From Candidatus Odinarchaeota archaeon (lineage in GTDB: Archaea > Asgardarchaeota > JAGGXT01): a DNA stretch of 6,790 bases. This document shows positions 1-4,902 of this stretch, piece after piece. A program made the translations under genes and the position numbers. How positions within the stretch are numbered: the stretch's first letter is position 1; each line of letters opens with the position of its first letter. The notes under the pieces are model-generated. The model did not search any database. It was not told the DNA's origin and saw only the letters and a program-made list of their open reading frames with translations. The stretch spans positions 1 to 6,790 of the forward strand of contig JAGGXT010000261.1 of assembly GCA_021162905.1 (NCBI GenBank), in the 5' to 3' direction.

Positions 1-60
1 GCTATTTCATATAACTTTGTTTTAATCAACAAAGCACTAAGAGAAAGAAAATTTATATGA
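1..60 (+). CDS. Possible 3' end of an upstream gene (partial)
   Basis: Frame 1 is open from the left edge for 19 codons and ends in TGA at 58-60. The tail would read AISYNFVLINKALRERKFI, while the other two forward frames hit stops within about 30 bases. The composition (aromatic and aliphatic residues, then a basic end) is protein-like. However, 19 open codons in DNA this AT-rich can easily occur by chance. The proposed TATA box of the next gene overlaps its last codons. No function can be assigned. Confidence 0.25.
   Translation, partial: AISYNFVLINKALRERKFI
15..34. repeat. Short inverted repeat, 7-bp stem
   Basis: CTTTGTT (15-21) and AACAAAG (28-34) are exact reverse complements around a 6-nt spacer. 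It lies just upstream of the proposed promoter of the gene at 84-602. It could be an operator, a weak hairpin, or chance within the tail of the possible upstream gene. Confidence 0.3.
45..59 (+). promoter_or_regulatory. Putative TATA-box promoter for the gene at 84-602
   Basis: TTTATATG at 52-59 is one base from the archaeal TATA consensus TTTATATA. The purine-rich stretch GAAAGAAAA just upstream resembles a TFB recognition element (BRE). Initiation about 25 bp downstream would fall near position 80, giving an almost leaderless transcript for ATG 84. A second TATA-like word, TTATAT at 64-69, would instead start transcripts near 91 and favour ATG 105. Confidence 0.45.
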
Positions 61-83
61 TTCTTATATGATTGTTTACAAAT

Positions 84-602
84 ATGTATACTAGGGGACA
101 AGAAATGCTTAGTAAAGATATCCTCGAGGAAACAGTACAGGATGTACATAAAATTTTACATGATCCCATTGTCACGCGGTTGTTAAAAAGATCAAATCTT
201 ACAAAAGTTCAGCTTGAAACGTTGTTGATACATTTTCTATTAGAAACAAAATATCCTGGAGCGTTTAATTATAATGCAAAGGGCCAAGCATGTTCTAAAA
301 AGCTTTCTAGGGGTGCTTTCTATAGAAGTCTTACTCAAGCAATGCAAAATATTATTGAATCAATATATACAGTAATTCTTTTAGGATATATAGGCATCTT
401 CGAAAGTCCTGAACTTCAACCACTGATAGATCTATCTGAATCTATAAAAACGTATGTTACTGAGATAAATGAGAAATACAATCTGGAAAAAGAGGAAAAG
501 AGGATTGAAATAGAACTTATTGTTAAGAGAATCATTAGAACTATAGAAAGTATTTCAAGCAAAATCTTAATAAAACGAAAATTAAGGGTACCAAGAAAGT
601 GA
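84..602 (+). CDS. Unidentified archaeal protein, probable helix-turn-helix, about 172 aa
   Basis: I do not recognise this protein as a named family. It is almost entirely helical by eye. Residues about 38-54 (NLTKVQLETLLIHFLLE, numbered from ATG 84) form an amphipathic helix. Residues 74-106 (starting KLSRGAFYRSL, running through MQNIIESIYTVILLGYIGIF) resemble a helix-turn-helix with a basic recognition helix followed by a hydrophobic helix. A charged, coiled-coil-like helix (about 120-160) leads to a basic tail ending RKLRVPRK. This suggests a nucleic-acid-binding protein, which is inference. The IYTVILLGYIGIF stretch is too short and isolated to call a membrane segment with confidence. Start choice is uncertain. 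TTG 72 is possible, ATG 84 fits a leaderless transcript from the TATA box at 52-59, and ATG 105 follows a weak AGGGGA at 93-98. The gene converges on the winged-helix gene, with 17 bp between stop codons. Confidence 0.75.
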   Translation: MYTRGQEMLSKDILEETVQDVHKILHDPIVTRLLKRSNLTKVQLETLLIHFLLETKYPGAFNYNAKGQACSKKLSRGAFYRSLTQAMQNIIESIYTVILLGYIGIFESPELQPLIDLSESIKTYVTEINEKYNLEKEEKRIEIELIVKRIIRTIESISSKILIKRKLRVPRK

Positions 603-614
603 ATTTTTAAAAAT
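603..614. terminator. A/T palindrome between convergent genes, likely bidirectional terminator
   Basis: ATTTTTAAAAAT is a perfect 12-bp palindrome placed between the stop codons of the convergent genes at 602 and 620. It gives a run of five T in the direction of each gene. Archaeal RNA polymerase terminates on oligo-T in the non-template strand, so one element could serve both genes. This is inferred from position and composition only. Confidence 0.45.
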
Positions 615-619
615 CAGAT

Positions 620-1102
620 TCAAAATAGTCTAAGTTTTGCGTACTCCTCTATCTTATTTTTAACTTTTTCACTTATAAGGCGGTATGCTCTTTGAGCTCG
701 TGAACCTCTTCTTTCAAGGATACCGTCTTGCGAGTATAATCTTTGTAGGCACATAGAGACAGTGCTTGCTTTAATCTCTTCATTAAACACTATTTTGTAT
801 TGTTCTTGGACATCCTTTGATGTGAACCAACCACGATGGAAGTTTCTGATGATCAAAATTTCGACTTTCTTTTTAATAGGCAGGCTATCTATATCAAATA
901 ATTGCTCCGCATCTATACTTTCCTGATAGCTTTCATCACTGGTAGAAAGTATTTTATTAATGTATTTCTTTATTGTTTCAAGCAACTCCTCTGGTATCCA
1001 GCCACTAATTGTTATTTTAAAAGGTTTTCCAGTCTCTGGGTCTATTCCTTCAAACTTAAAGTTTGTTTTTCTAGCCAAGTGTTCAACCCTCACAATATTC
1101 AC
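620..1102 (-). CDS. Winged-helix DNA-binding protein, 160 aa, divergent from orc1/cdc6
   Basis: This is a small probable DNA-binding protein with two parts. Residues 1-35 look like a small beta domain (KFEGIDPETGKPFKITISGW reads as a beta hairpin). A linker with an acidic stretch (about 53-73) joins it to a C-terminal winged helix. In that domain helix 1 is about 75-88 (PIKKKVEILIIRNF), helix 2 about 94-106 (TSKDVQEQYKIVF), the recognition helix about 111-124 (KASTVSMCLQRLYS), and the wing about 127-142 (GILERRGSRAQRAYRL), which is Arg-rich as expected for DNA contact. The start codon is GTG at 1102-1100. No Shine-Dalgarno sequence precedes it, which suits a nearly leaderless transcript from the TATA box at 1130-1136. 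It is transcribed away from the candidate origin. A role as transcription regulator or origin-associated factor is inferred, and no specific family name can be supported. Confidence 0.82.
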   Translation of the reverse strand: MNIVRVEHLARKTNFKFEGIDPETGKPFKITISGWIPEELLETIKKYINKILSTSDESYQESIDAEQLFDIDSLPIKKKVEILIIRNFHRGWFTSKDVQEQYKIVFNEEIKASTVSMCLQRLYSQDGILERRGSRAQRAYRLISEKVKNKIEEYAKLRLF

Positions 1103-1129
1103 TTAATATAGAAATATTATGTTAACAAG

Positions 1130-1142
1130 TATATATGCGTAT
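1130..1142 (-). promoter_or_regulatory. Putative TATA-box promoter of the winged-helix gene
   Basis: On the minus strand ATATATA (1136-1130) is preceded by AATACGC. Initiation about 25 bp downstream falls near 1108, six bases before the GTG start at 1102. A TATTCACA word at 1147-1154 lies immediately upstream, and a related TATTCAC covers the start codon (1096-1102), so both positions could be used for regulation. Confidence 0.4.
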
Positions 1143-1318
1143 TTGTTATTCACAGAATATAAAAAGTTAACGACTTATTTCTGTCTTAGAAATCTTCTTA
1201 CTATACATTTTCTCATTCTTATAAACCTACTTATTTTCGGTGAATATTGGAAAAAAATGCATTAGAATCCTTTTTTTGGGAAAAATAGGAATTTCTCCAA
1301 AGTATTCATTAATTCACA

Positions 1319-1336
1319 TATTCACAATTGTGAATA
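1319..1336. repeat. 18-bp perfect palindrome, likely protein-binding site
   Basis: TATTCACAATTGTGAATA reads identically on both strands. Its half site TATTCACA recurs exactly at 1147-1154, as AATTCACA at 1311-1318 directly beside the palindrome, and as TATTCAC over the winged-helix start codon (1096-1102). A symmetric site with spaced half sites is typical of a dimeric helix-turn-helix protein. The neighbouring winged-helix protein is an obvious candidate binder, by inference only. Confidence 0.55.
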
Positions 1337-1370
1337 AAGAAAAATGGAAAAAGAGACGAGGTATTTACAT

Positions 1371-1392
1371 ATTTCCACTGGAAATGATGGGG
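1371..1392 (+). promoter_or_regulatory. Origin recognition box (ORB 1)
   Basis: ATTTCCACTGGAAAT (1371-1385) is a dyad symmetric at every position except its centre, followed by GATGGGG with the G-run at 1389-1392. This is the known layout of archaeal ORBs: a TTCCAnTGGAA dyad contacted by the Orc1/Cdc6 winged helix, plus an adjoining G-string contacted by the AAA+ domain. Among archaeal origin motifs this is a close match, and it lies in the intergenic region upstream of the matching initiator gene. Confidence 0.75.
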
Positions 1393-1427
1393 TTGCCTTA
1401 TTAGATGAATAGTGGTATTATTTTGCC

Positions 1428-1478
1428 TATTTTTTCAGAAAAAGATAAGAAACAGACTTATTTTTTCATATTTTTTCA
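1428..1478 (+). repeat. Three T-rich 10-mers in helical phase, candidate unwinding element
   Basis: TATTTTTTCA occurs exactly three times, at 1428-1437, 1459-1468 and 1469-1478. The last two are in tandem and the first is 31 bp (about three turns) upstream, so all three would lie on one face of the helix. The block sits between the two ORBs, where melting would be expected. Assignment as a duplex unwinding element is inferred from base composition and position. Confidence 0.5.
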
Positions 1479-1557
1479 CAAAGATAGGCGCTTTTTGTTA
1501 AAAATGAAAATTGTGATAGCGCGTGTGTATTACATAAGTAGGTTCTCACCACAACTC

Positions 1558-1563
1558 TTATAA
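1558..1563 (+). promoter_or_regulatory. cdc6: TATA box of orc1/cdc6
   Basis: TTATAA at 1558-1563 predicts transcription starting near 1585-1588, which gives a leader of only about 10 nt before ATG 1597. The second ORB (1569-1590) lies exactly between this TATA box and the start codon, so initiator bound there would block transcription initiation. Confidence 0.5.
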
Positions 1564-1568
1564 CCTTG

Positions 1569-1590
1569 ATTTCTACTGGAAATTTTGGTG
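1569..1590 (+). promoter_or_regulatory. Origin recognition box-like element (ORB 2) over the cdc6 promoter
   Basis: ATTTCTACTGGAAAT (1569-1583) differs from the ORB 1 dyad at one base of 15. It is in the same orientation and is followed at the G-string position by TTTGGTG, a degenerate version. It overlaps the expected transcription start and the ribosome binding site of orc1/cdc6, which suggests autoregulation as well as origin binding. Confidence 0.6.
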
Positions 1591-1592
1591 AT
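1587..1592 (+). promoter_or_regulatory. cdc6: Ribosome binding site that decides the cdc6 start
   Basis: GGTGAT is fully complementary to the AUCACC of archaeal 16S rRNA 3' ends and stands four bases before ATG 1597. This favours ATG 1597 over the in-frame TTG 1585 and GTG 1588, both of which overlap the site. Confidence 0.6.
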
Positions 1593-1596
1593 TTTT

Positions 1597-2826
1597 ATGA
1601 ACGATGATTCAGCAAAACCCTTAGACAAGATTTTCGAGCAGTTCCTTGCGAGCCCAAAAATAATAAAAAATCGTGATGTTTTAAGACCGACCTATGTTCC
1701 TGAGCATTTGCCTCATAGGGACGAGCAAATAAAGAAAATTGCTATGATTCTCGCTGCTGCGCTTAAGGGAGGTACACCATCTAATCTATTACTTTATGGA
1801 AAGACTGGAACTGGAAAAACTGCGGTTGCTAAATACGTACTTAAGCATCTCAAGCAGAAAAGTGTTGAAACAGGGCTGGATCCTCCTTTAATATCTTATA
1901 TAAACTGTGGTATCGTTGATACAAATTATCGCGTCTTAGCTCAATTGAACAAATCAATTGGAGTTGAGGTCCCATTTACTGGGCTTCCCACAGATGAAGT
2001 TTATCATAGATTTGTTGAAGCTTTAGATACAAATTCAAAATTGATGATTATAGTTTTAGACGAAGTTGATATGTTAGTGAAAAAAAGTGGAGATTCGATA
2101 CTTTATGATTTAACTAGGATAAATAGTAACTTAGAGAATGCACGTGTTAGCATAATTGGAATTTCTAATGATCTAAAATTTAAGGAATATTTAGACCCTA
2201 GAGTTCTCAGCAGTTTAAGTGAAGAGGAAATAGTTTTTCCACCATATACCGCTAATGAGTTAAAAGACATATTAACAGAAAGAGCAAAGCTTGGAATATA
2301 TGAGAATGCAATAGCCCCTGGTGTCATTAATTTATGTGCTGCTTATGCTGCAAGAGAACATGGCGACGCGCGAAGGGCATTAGATTTATTGAGAGTGGCT
2401 GCTGAGCTTGCTGAGAGGGAAGGTGCAAGCCAAATAACCGAAAGACATGTAAAGGAAGCGAAAATTCAAATAGAGGCTGATGTTGTTACAGAAACGATTA
2501 AAGGCCTTCCTCTTCAATCCAAATTAGTTCTGTATGCCATTTACATTTCTCATACGCGATCTACTACAGCTGTTATGACGGGGGATGTATATGCGATATA
2601 TACAGAATTATGTAAGGAGTTACATATTGAACCATTAACCCAAAGAAGGATCAGTGATTTAATAAATGAGCTAGATATGCTAGGCATTGTAAATGCTCGT
2701 GTAATTAGTAAAGGTCGCTATGGACGAAGTAAAAGAATAAAGTTAGCTGTTTCTAGGAAGCTAATTAGAAACCTTTTGGAAGACGATCCTCGTTTTCAAA
2801 AGATATCTAAGTTTTTATCCGATTAA
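1597..2826 (+). CDS. cdc6: Orc1/Cdc6 replication initiator ATPase
   Basis: This is the origin-binding AAA+ protein that recognises ORBs and helps load the MCM helicase. At 409 aa from ATG 1597 it has the usual archaeal length. Visible motifs are Walker A GKTGTGKT (residues 68-75), Walker B IIVLDEVD (151-158), the sensor 1 Asn in GISND (about 191), an arginine-finger candidate in LDPRVLSSL (R202), and sensor 2 GDARRALDLLR (about 256-266). A C-terminal winged helix runs from about 304 (LPLQSKLVLYAIY) through LTQRRISDLINELDMLGIV and the basic wing SKGRYGRSKRIKL. All catalytic elements are present, so it should be an active ATPase. The promoter region carries an ORB-like box, consistent with self-repression. 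The next gene starts 24 bp downstream on the same strand with its own binding site, so cotranscription is likely. Archaea often carry several Orc1/Cdc6 paralogues, and which subtype this is cannot be told by eye. Confidence 0.97.
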   Translation: MNDDSAKPLDKIFEQFLASPKIIKNRDVLRPTYVPEHLPHRDEQIKKIAMILAAALKGGTPSNLLLYGKTGTGKTAVAKYVLKHLKQKSVETGLDPPLISYINCGIVDTNYRVLAQLNKSIGVEVPFTGLPTDEVYHRFVEALDTNSKLMIIVLDEVDMLVKKSGDSILYDLTRINSNLENARVSIIGISNDLKFKEYLDPRVLSSLSEEEIVFPPYTANELKDILTERAKLGIYENAIAPGVINLCAAYAAREHGDARRALDLLRVAAELAEREGASQITERHVKEAKIQIEADVVTETIKGLPLQSKLVLYAIYISHTRSTTAVMTGDVYAIYTELCKELHIEPLTQRRISDLINELDMLGIVNARVISKGRYGRSKRIKLAVSRKLIRNLLEDDPRFQKISKFLSD

Positions 2827-2850
2827 GATTTTTAATTAAGTGGTGAGAGT

Positions 2851-3726
2851 TTGTATCCTCCAAAAAGTAGATATATCTTAGATATAGCCATCCCTTCAAC
2901 TTTTACTTCGCAGGTCAAACATGGAATTTTAAAAACTTACTTAATAGGGCAATTAGCACGTGCGGTTTCTATTTTTCGAGTAAGAAAAATTGTTATCTAT
3001 TTAACAAAGAACACAAAATCCGAGAGGAAAAATCAGAGAATTATTGAGTTGATATTAAGATATCTAATAACACCGCAGTATCTTAGAAGGAAGGTTTTTC
3101 CGAAGATGGCTGTCCTTAAATATGTTGGGATATTACCTCCTTTGCAAACGCCAAATCATCCTACAATTACCAATATTGAGAAAATTTTTGATGAGTTTAG
3201 AGAGGGAATTATCGTAAAAGAGACTCAAGATTACTTATTTATTGATGTAGGTTTAGAGGATCCTGTTATTGTTAGGAAACATAAAAGAAGAATTAAGAAT
3301 AAAATTGTTGTAGTTCATTTAAAGAGGAAGGGTTCTGAACTTAAGGGGACGATTGTAAAGAGTGAAAAGGTACCTTATTATTTTAAGTATGACATTCTAT
3401 CTTTTAAAGGAACTCTAAGAGAGCTCTTGCAAAAAAGTTATAAAGAATATGATTTAGTTATAGGGACTTCAAGATTCGGCAATCCTTTAGAAGAAGTTGA
3501 AAATCAACTCTTTAAAGAGTTAAAAAAAAGGCGACGGATATTGATAGTATTTGGTGGACCAAAGGAGGGCCTTTTAGATATAGGAGCAACTAAGGAGGAT
3601 TTTGATTACTTTATTAATACTATACCGAATCAAGGAGTAAGAACAATTCGTACAGAGGAGGCTGTTTTTGCCACTCTATCGATTTTTAACTATCTTATAG
3701 AAAGAAGTAATAACAAAAAAATGTGA
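2851..3726 (+). CDS. SPOUT-fold RNA methyltransferase (Methyltrn_RNA_3 / SPOUT1 family)
   Basis: This is a probable S-adenosylmethionine-dependent RNA methyltransferase of the alpha/beta-knot superfamily, in the archaeal-eukaryotic group that includes human SPOUT1 (C9orf114). The 291 residues show the family plan. The N-terminal half of the Rossmann-like fold (about 6-95) has IAIPSTFTS and RVRKIVIYL. An inserted small beta, OB-like domain (about 105-180) follows. The C-terminal knot has FGGPKEGL (234-241) and IPNQGVRTIRTEEA (258-271), where cofactor is bound. The start is TTG at 2851, supported by GGTGA at 2842-2846 and by the absence of a nearby ATG. It follows cdc6 by 24 bp and precedes rpl3. 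In many archaea a gene of this family lies directly before rpl3, which suggests an rRNA or ribosome-assembly role. The exact target base is not shown by the sequence. Confidence 0.92.
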   Translation: MYPPKSRYILDIAIPSTFTSQVKHGILKTYLIGQLARAVSIFRVRKIVIYLTKNTKSERKNQRIIELILRYLITPQYLRRKVFPKMAVLKYVGILPPLQTPNHPTITNIEKIFDEFREGIIVKETQDYLFIDVGLEDPVIVRKHKRRIKNKIVVVHLKRKGSELKGTIVKSEKVPYYFKYDILSFKGTLRELLQKSYKEYDLVIGTSRFGNPLEEVENQLFKELKKRRRILIVFGGPKEGLLDIGATKEDFDYFINTIPNQGVRTIRTEEAVFATLSIFNYLIERSNNKKM

Positions 3727-3736
3727 GAACAAAAGA

Positions 3737-3744
3737 TTTATATT
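3737..3744 (+). promoter_or_regulatory. Putative promoter of the rpl3-rpl4-rpl23-rpl2 operon
   Basis: TTTATATT lies just after the SPOUT gene stop and is preceded by the A-rich ACAAAAGA, as expected for a BRE-TATA pair. Initiation would fall near 3766. A weaker alternative is CTTATAGA at 3784-3791, with initiation near 3812. Read-through from cdc6 is also possible because no strong T-run intervenes. Confidence 0.5.
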
Positions 3745-3765
3745 TATCACAGTATTGAGACTCTT

Positions 3766-3851
3766 TGATTAATACATTAAAAACTTATAGAGAAAGTCTA
3801 TAGTAAATGCTCTAATATCACCATCCATGGTAATAAGGAGGAATATGTTTA
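3766..3851 (+). promoter_or_regulatory. rpl3 operon leader with small hairpin and strong ribosome binding site
   Basis: The predicted leader is about 85 nt, long for an archaeal mRNA. It contains TATAGA (3786-3791) and TCTATA (3797-3802), exact complements around a GAAAG loop. A strong AGGAGGA (3836-3842) lies nine bases before ATG 3852. ATG 3827 opens a 14-codon frame ending TAG at 3869-3871 that runs over the binding site and the rpl3 start. A regulatory role is possible but unproven. Confidence 0.35.
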
Positions 3852-4892
3852 ATGGGCCACAGAAAATTTAGTGCGCCAAAACATGGGTCTTTAGCATTTC
3901 TACCAAGAGGTAGAGCTAGAAGGATTATCGCAAGAATCAGACACTGGCCAGAATATACTGGTAAGGAGCCAAAACTTCTTGGCTTTGCTGGCTACAAAGC
4001 AGGAACGACGCACGTAATATATATTGAGAATAAAAAGACAAGTCCCCAGTATGGTCAGGAGATTACTAAGGTTGCAACGGTTATAGAAGCACCTCCTATG
4101 TTTGTAATAGGTATTAGAGGTTATTCTAAAGATATTAATGGTTATCGATTAATTACTGAAGTTCTGGCGGATCCAAGCACCTATCCTAAAGAGTTAAAAT
4201 TAGATAGGGTTCTGACACTACCTAAAAAGGAGAACTATAATTTTGAAGAAAAAATGGCAAAATTTGAAGAAAATGTTGAAAAATTCACACAAATAAGATT
4301 ACTGCTCGCGACACAACCAACAATCGCAGGGATTCATAAGAAAAAACCTGAGATATTAGAATACCCTATAGGTGCTGCGTCCATTGAATCTGCATTGGAA
4401 TATGCAAAATCTAAGATAGGTAAAACAATAGTCGTAAATGAAGTTTTTTCACCAGGACAGTTTGTGGACGTTATTGCTATCACTAAAGGACATGGTTTTC
4501 AAGGGCCTGTGAAAAGATGGGGTATTAGAATACTTCAGCATAAATCACGAAAAACAAAGCGAGGTGTGGGTTCAATAGGACCTTGGCATCCTGCAAGAGT
4601 AATGTACACTGTTCCTAGAGCTGGCCAAATGGGATTTCATCAACGAACTGAATATAACAAAATAATTCTTAAAATTGGTAGTAGTGGTGAGGAGATAACC
4701 CCAAAAGGTGGATTTCCTCACTATGGAGTTGTTAAGTCTAACTATATACTTCTCCTTGGAACGGTTCCTGGACCTGCTAAAAGATTGATTCGTTTGAGAG
4801 ATGCAATAAGACCACCAAAATCAAAATATGAATTGCCAGAAAGTCGTGGTGAATATCAAATAACTTATATTAGCTTAGAATCGAAGCAGTAG
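3852..4892 (+). CDS. rpl3: Large-subunit ribosomal protein uL3 (L3)
   Basis: uL3 binds the 3' part of 23S rRNA, acts early in large-subunit assembly and reaches toward the peptidyl transferase centre. The 346 aa length is typical of archaeal and eukaryotic L3. The N-terminus GHRKFSAPKHGSLAFLPR is characteristic of the family. GFAGYKAGTTHV (44-55) starts the beta-barrel, KGHGFQGPVKRWG (212-224) is the most conserved central block, and SIGPWHPARV with MGFHQRTEYNK (241-270) forms the rRNA-contacting extension. ATG 3852 is chosen because it gives the family N-terminus and is served by AGGAGGA at 3836-3842. ATG 3845 is out of frame. It is first of four ribosomal genes. Its TAG stop shares a base with the GGTGAGG binding site of rpl4, so translation is probably coupled. 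Confidence 0.99.
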   Translation: MGHRKFSAPKHGSLAFLPRGRARRIIARIRHWPEYTGKEPKLLGFAGYKAGTTHVIYIENKKTSPQYGQEITKVATVIEAPPMFVIGIRGYSKDINGYRLITEVLADPSTYPKELKLDRVLTLPKKENYNFEEKMAKFEENVEKFTQIRLLLATQPTIAGIHKKKPEILEYPIGAASIESALEYAKSKIGKTIVVNEVFSPGQFVDVIAITKGHGFQGPVKRWGIRILQHKSRKTKRGVGSIGPWHPARVMYTVPRAGQMGFHQRTEYNKIILKIGSSGEEITPKGGFPHYGVVKSNYILLLGTVPGPAKRLIRLRDAIRPPKSKYELPESRGEYQITYISLESKQ

Positions 4893-4902
4893 GTGAGGCT
4901 AA

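Larger units (their letters stand above)
1224..1544. repeat. 11-bp inverted repeat bracketing the origin core
   Basis: AACCTACTTAT at 1224-1234 is the exact reverse complement of ATAAGTAGGTT at 1534-1544. The arms are about 300 bp apart and enclose the palindrome, the first ORB and the T-rich repeats. The arms also sit next to the related TATA-like words TCTTATAAACC (1217-1227) and TCTTATAACC (1556-1565). Meaning unknown. It could be paired protein-binding sites at the origin borders. Confidence 0.45.
1103..1584. other. Gene-free intergenic region, candidate replication origin (oriC)
   Basis: This is the only long gene-free stretch in the window and it lies directly upstream of orc1/cdc6, where archaeal origins are commonly found. 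It is strongly AT-rich. From left to right it holds TATTCACA words, a TATA-like TCTTATAAACC (1217-1227), an 18-bp palindrome (1319-1336), an ORB-like half site (TGGAAA at 1345-1350, then AAGAGACGAGG), a full ORB (1371-1392), three T-rich 10-mers (1428-1478), and the cdc6 promoter overlapping a second ORB (1558-1590). An 11-bp inverted repeat brackets most of it. No convincing ORF is present on either strand. Origin function is inferred from these motifs and the neighbouring initiator gene. Confidence 0.7.

Noticed and set aside
902..1111. 69-residue open frame on the + strand inside the winged-helix gene
   Set aside because: It lies antisense to the winged-helix gene, has Cys- and Phe-rich composition typical of antisense translation, and has no ribosome binding site.
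1488..1522. GCGCT...AGCGC inverted repeat as a terminator or hairpin
   Set aside because: The arms are only 5 bp and 25 bases apart, too weak to separate from chance.
1103..1584. Small protein or structured non-coding RNA gene in the intergenic region
   Set aside because: Frames are short and interrupted on both strands, and no GC-rich stem region, tRNA-like or C/D-box pattern was seen.
1585..1596. TTG 1585 or GTG 1588 as the cdc6 start
   Set aside because: Both overlap the GGTGAT ribosome binding site for ATG 1597 and have no site of their own. A leaderless start at GTG 1588 cannot be fully excluded.
2103..2327. 74-residue open frame on the - strand inside cdc6
   Set aside because: It is fully contained in the conserved AAA+ coding region, and its Ser/Leu/Phe-rich reading is what the opposite strand of a helix-rich gene gives.
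3820..3834. ACCATCCATGGT in the rpl3 leader as a hairpin
   Set aside because: A two-base loop is sterically impossible, and opening the loop leaves too few pairs.
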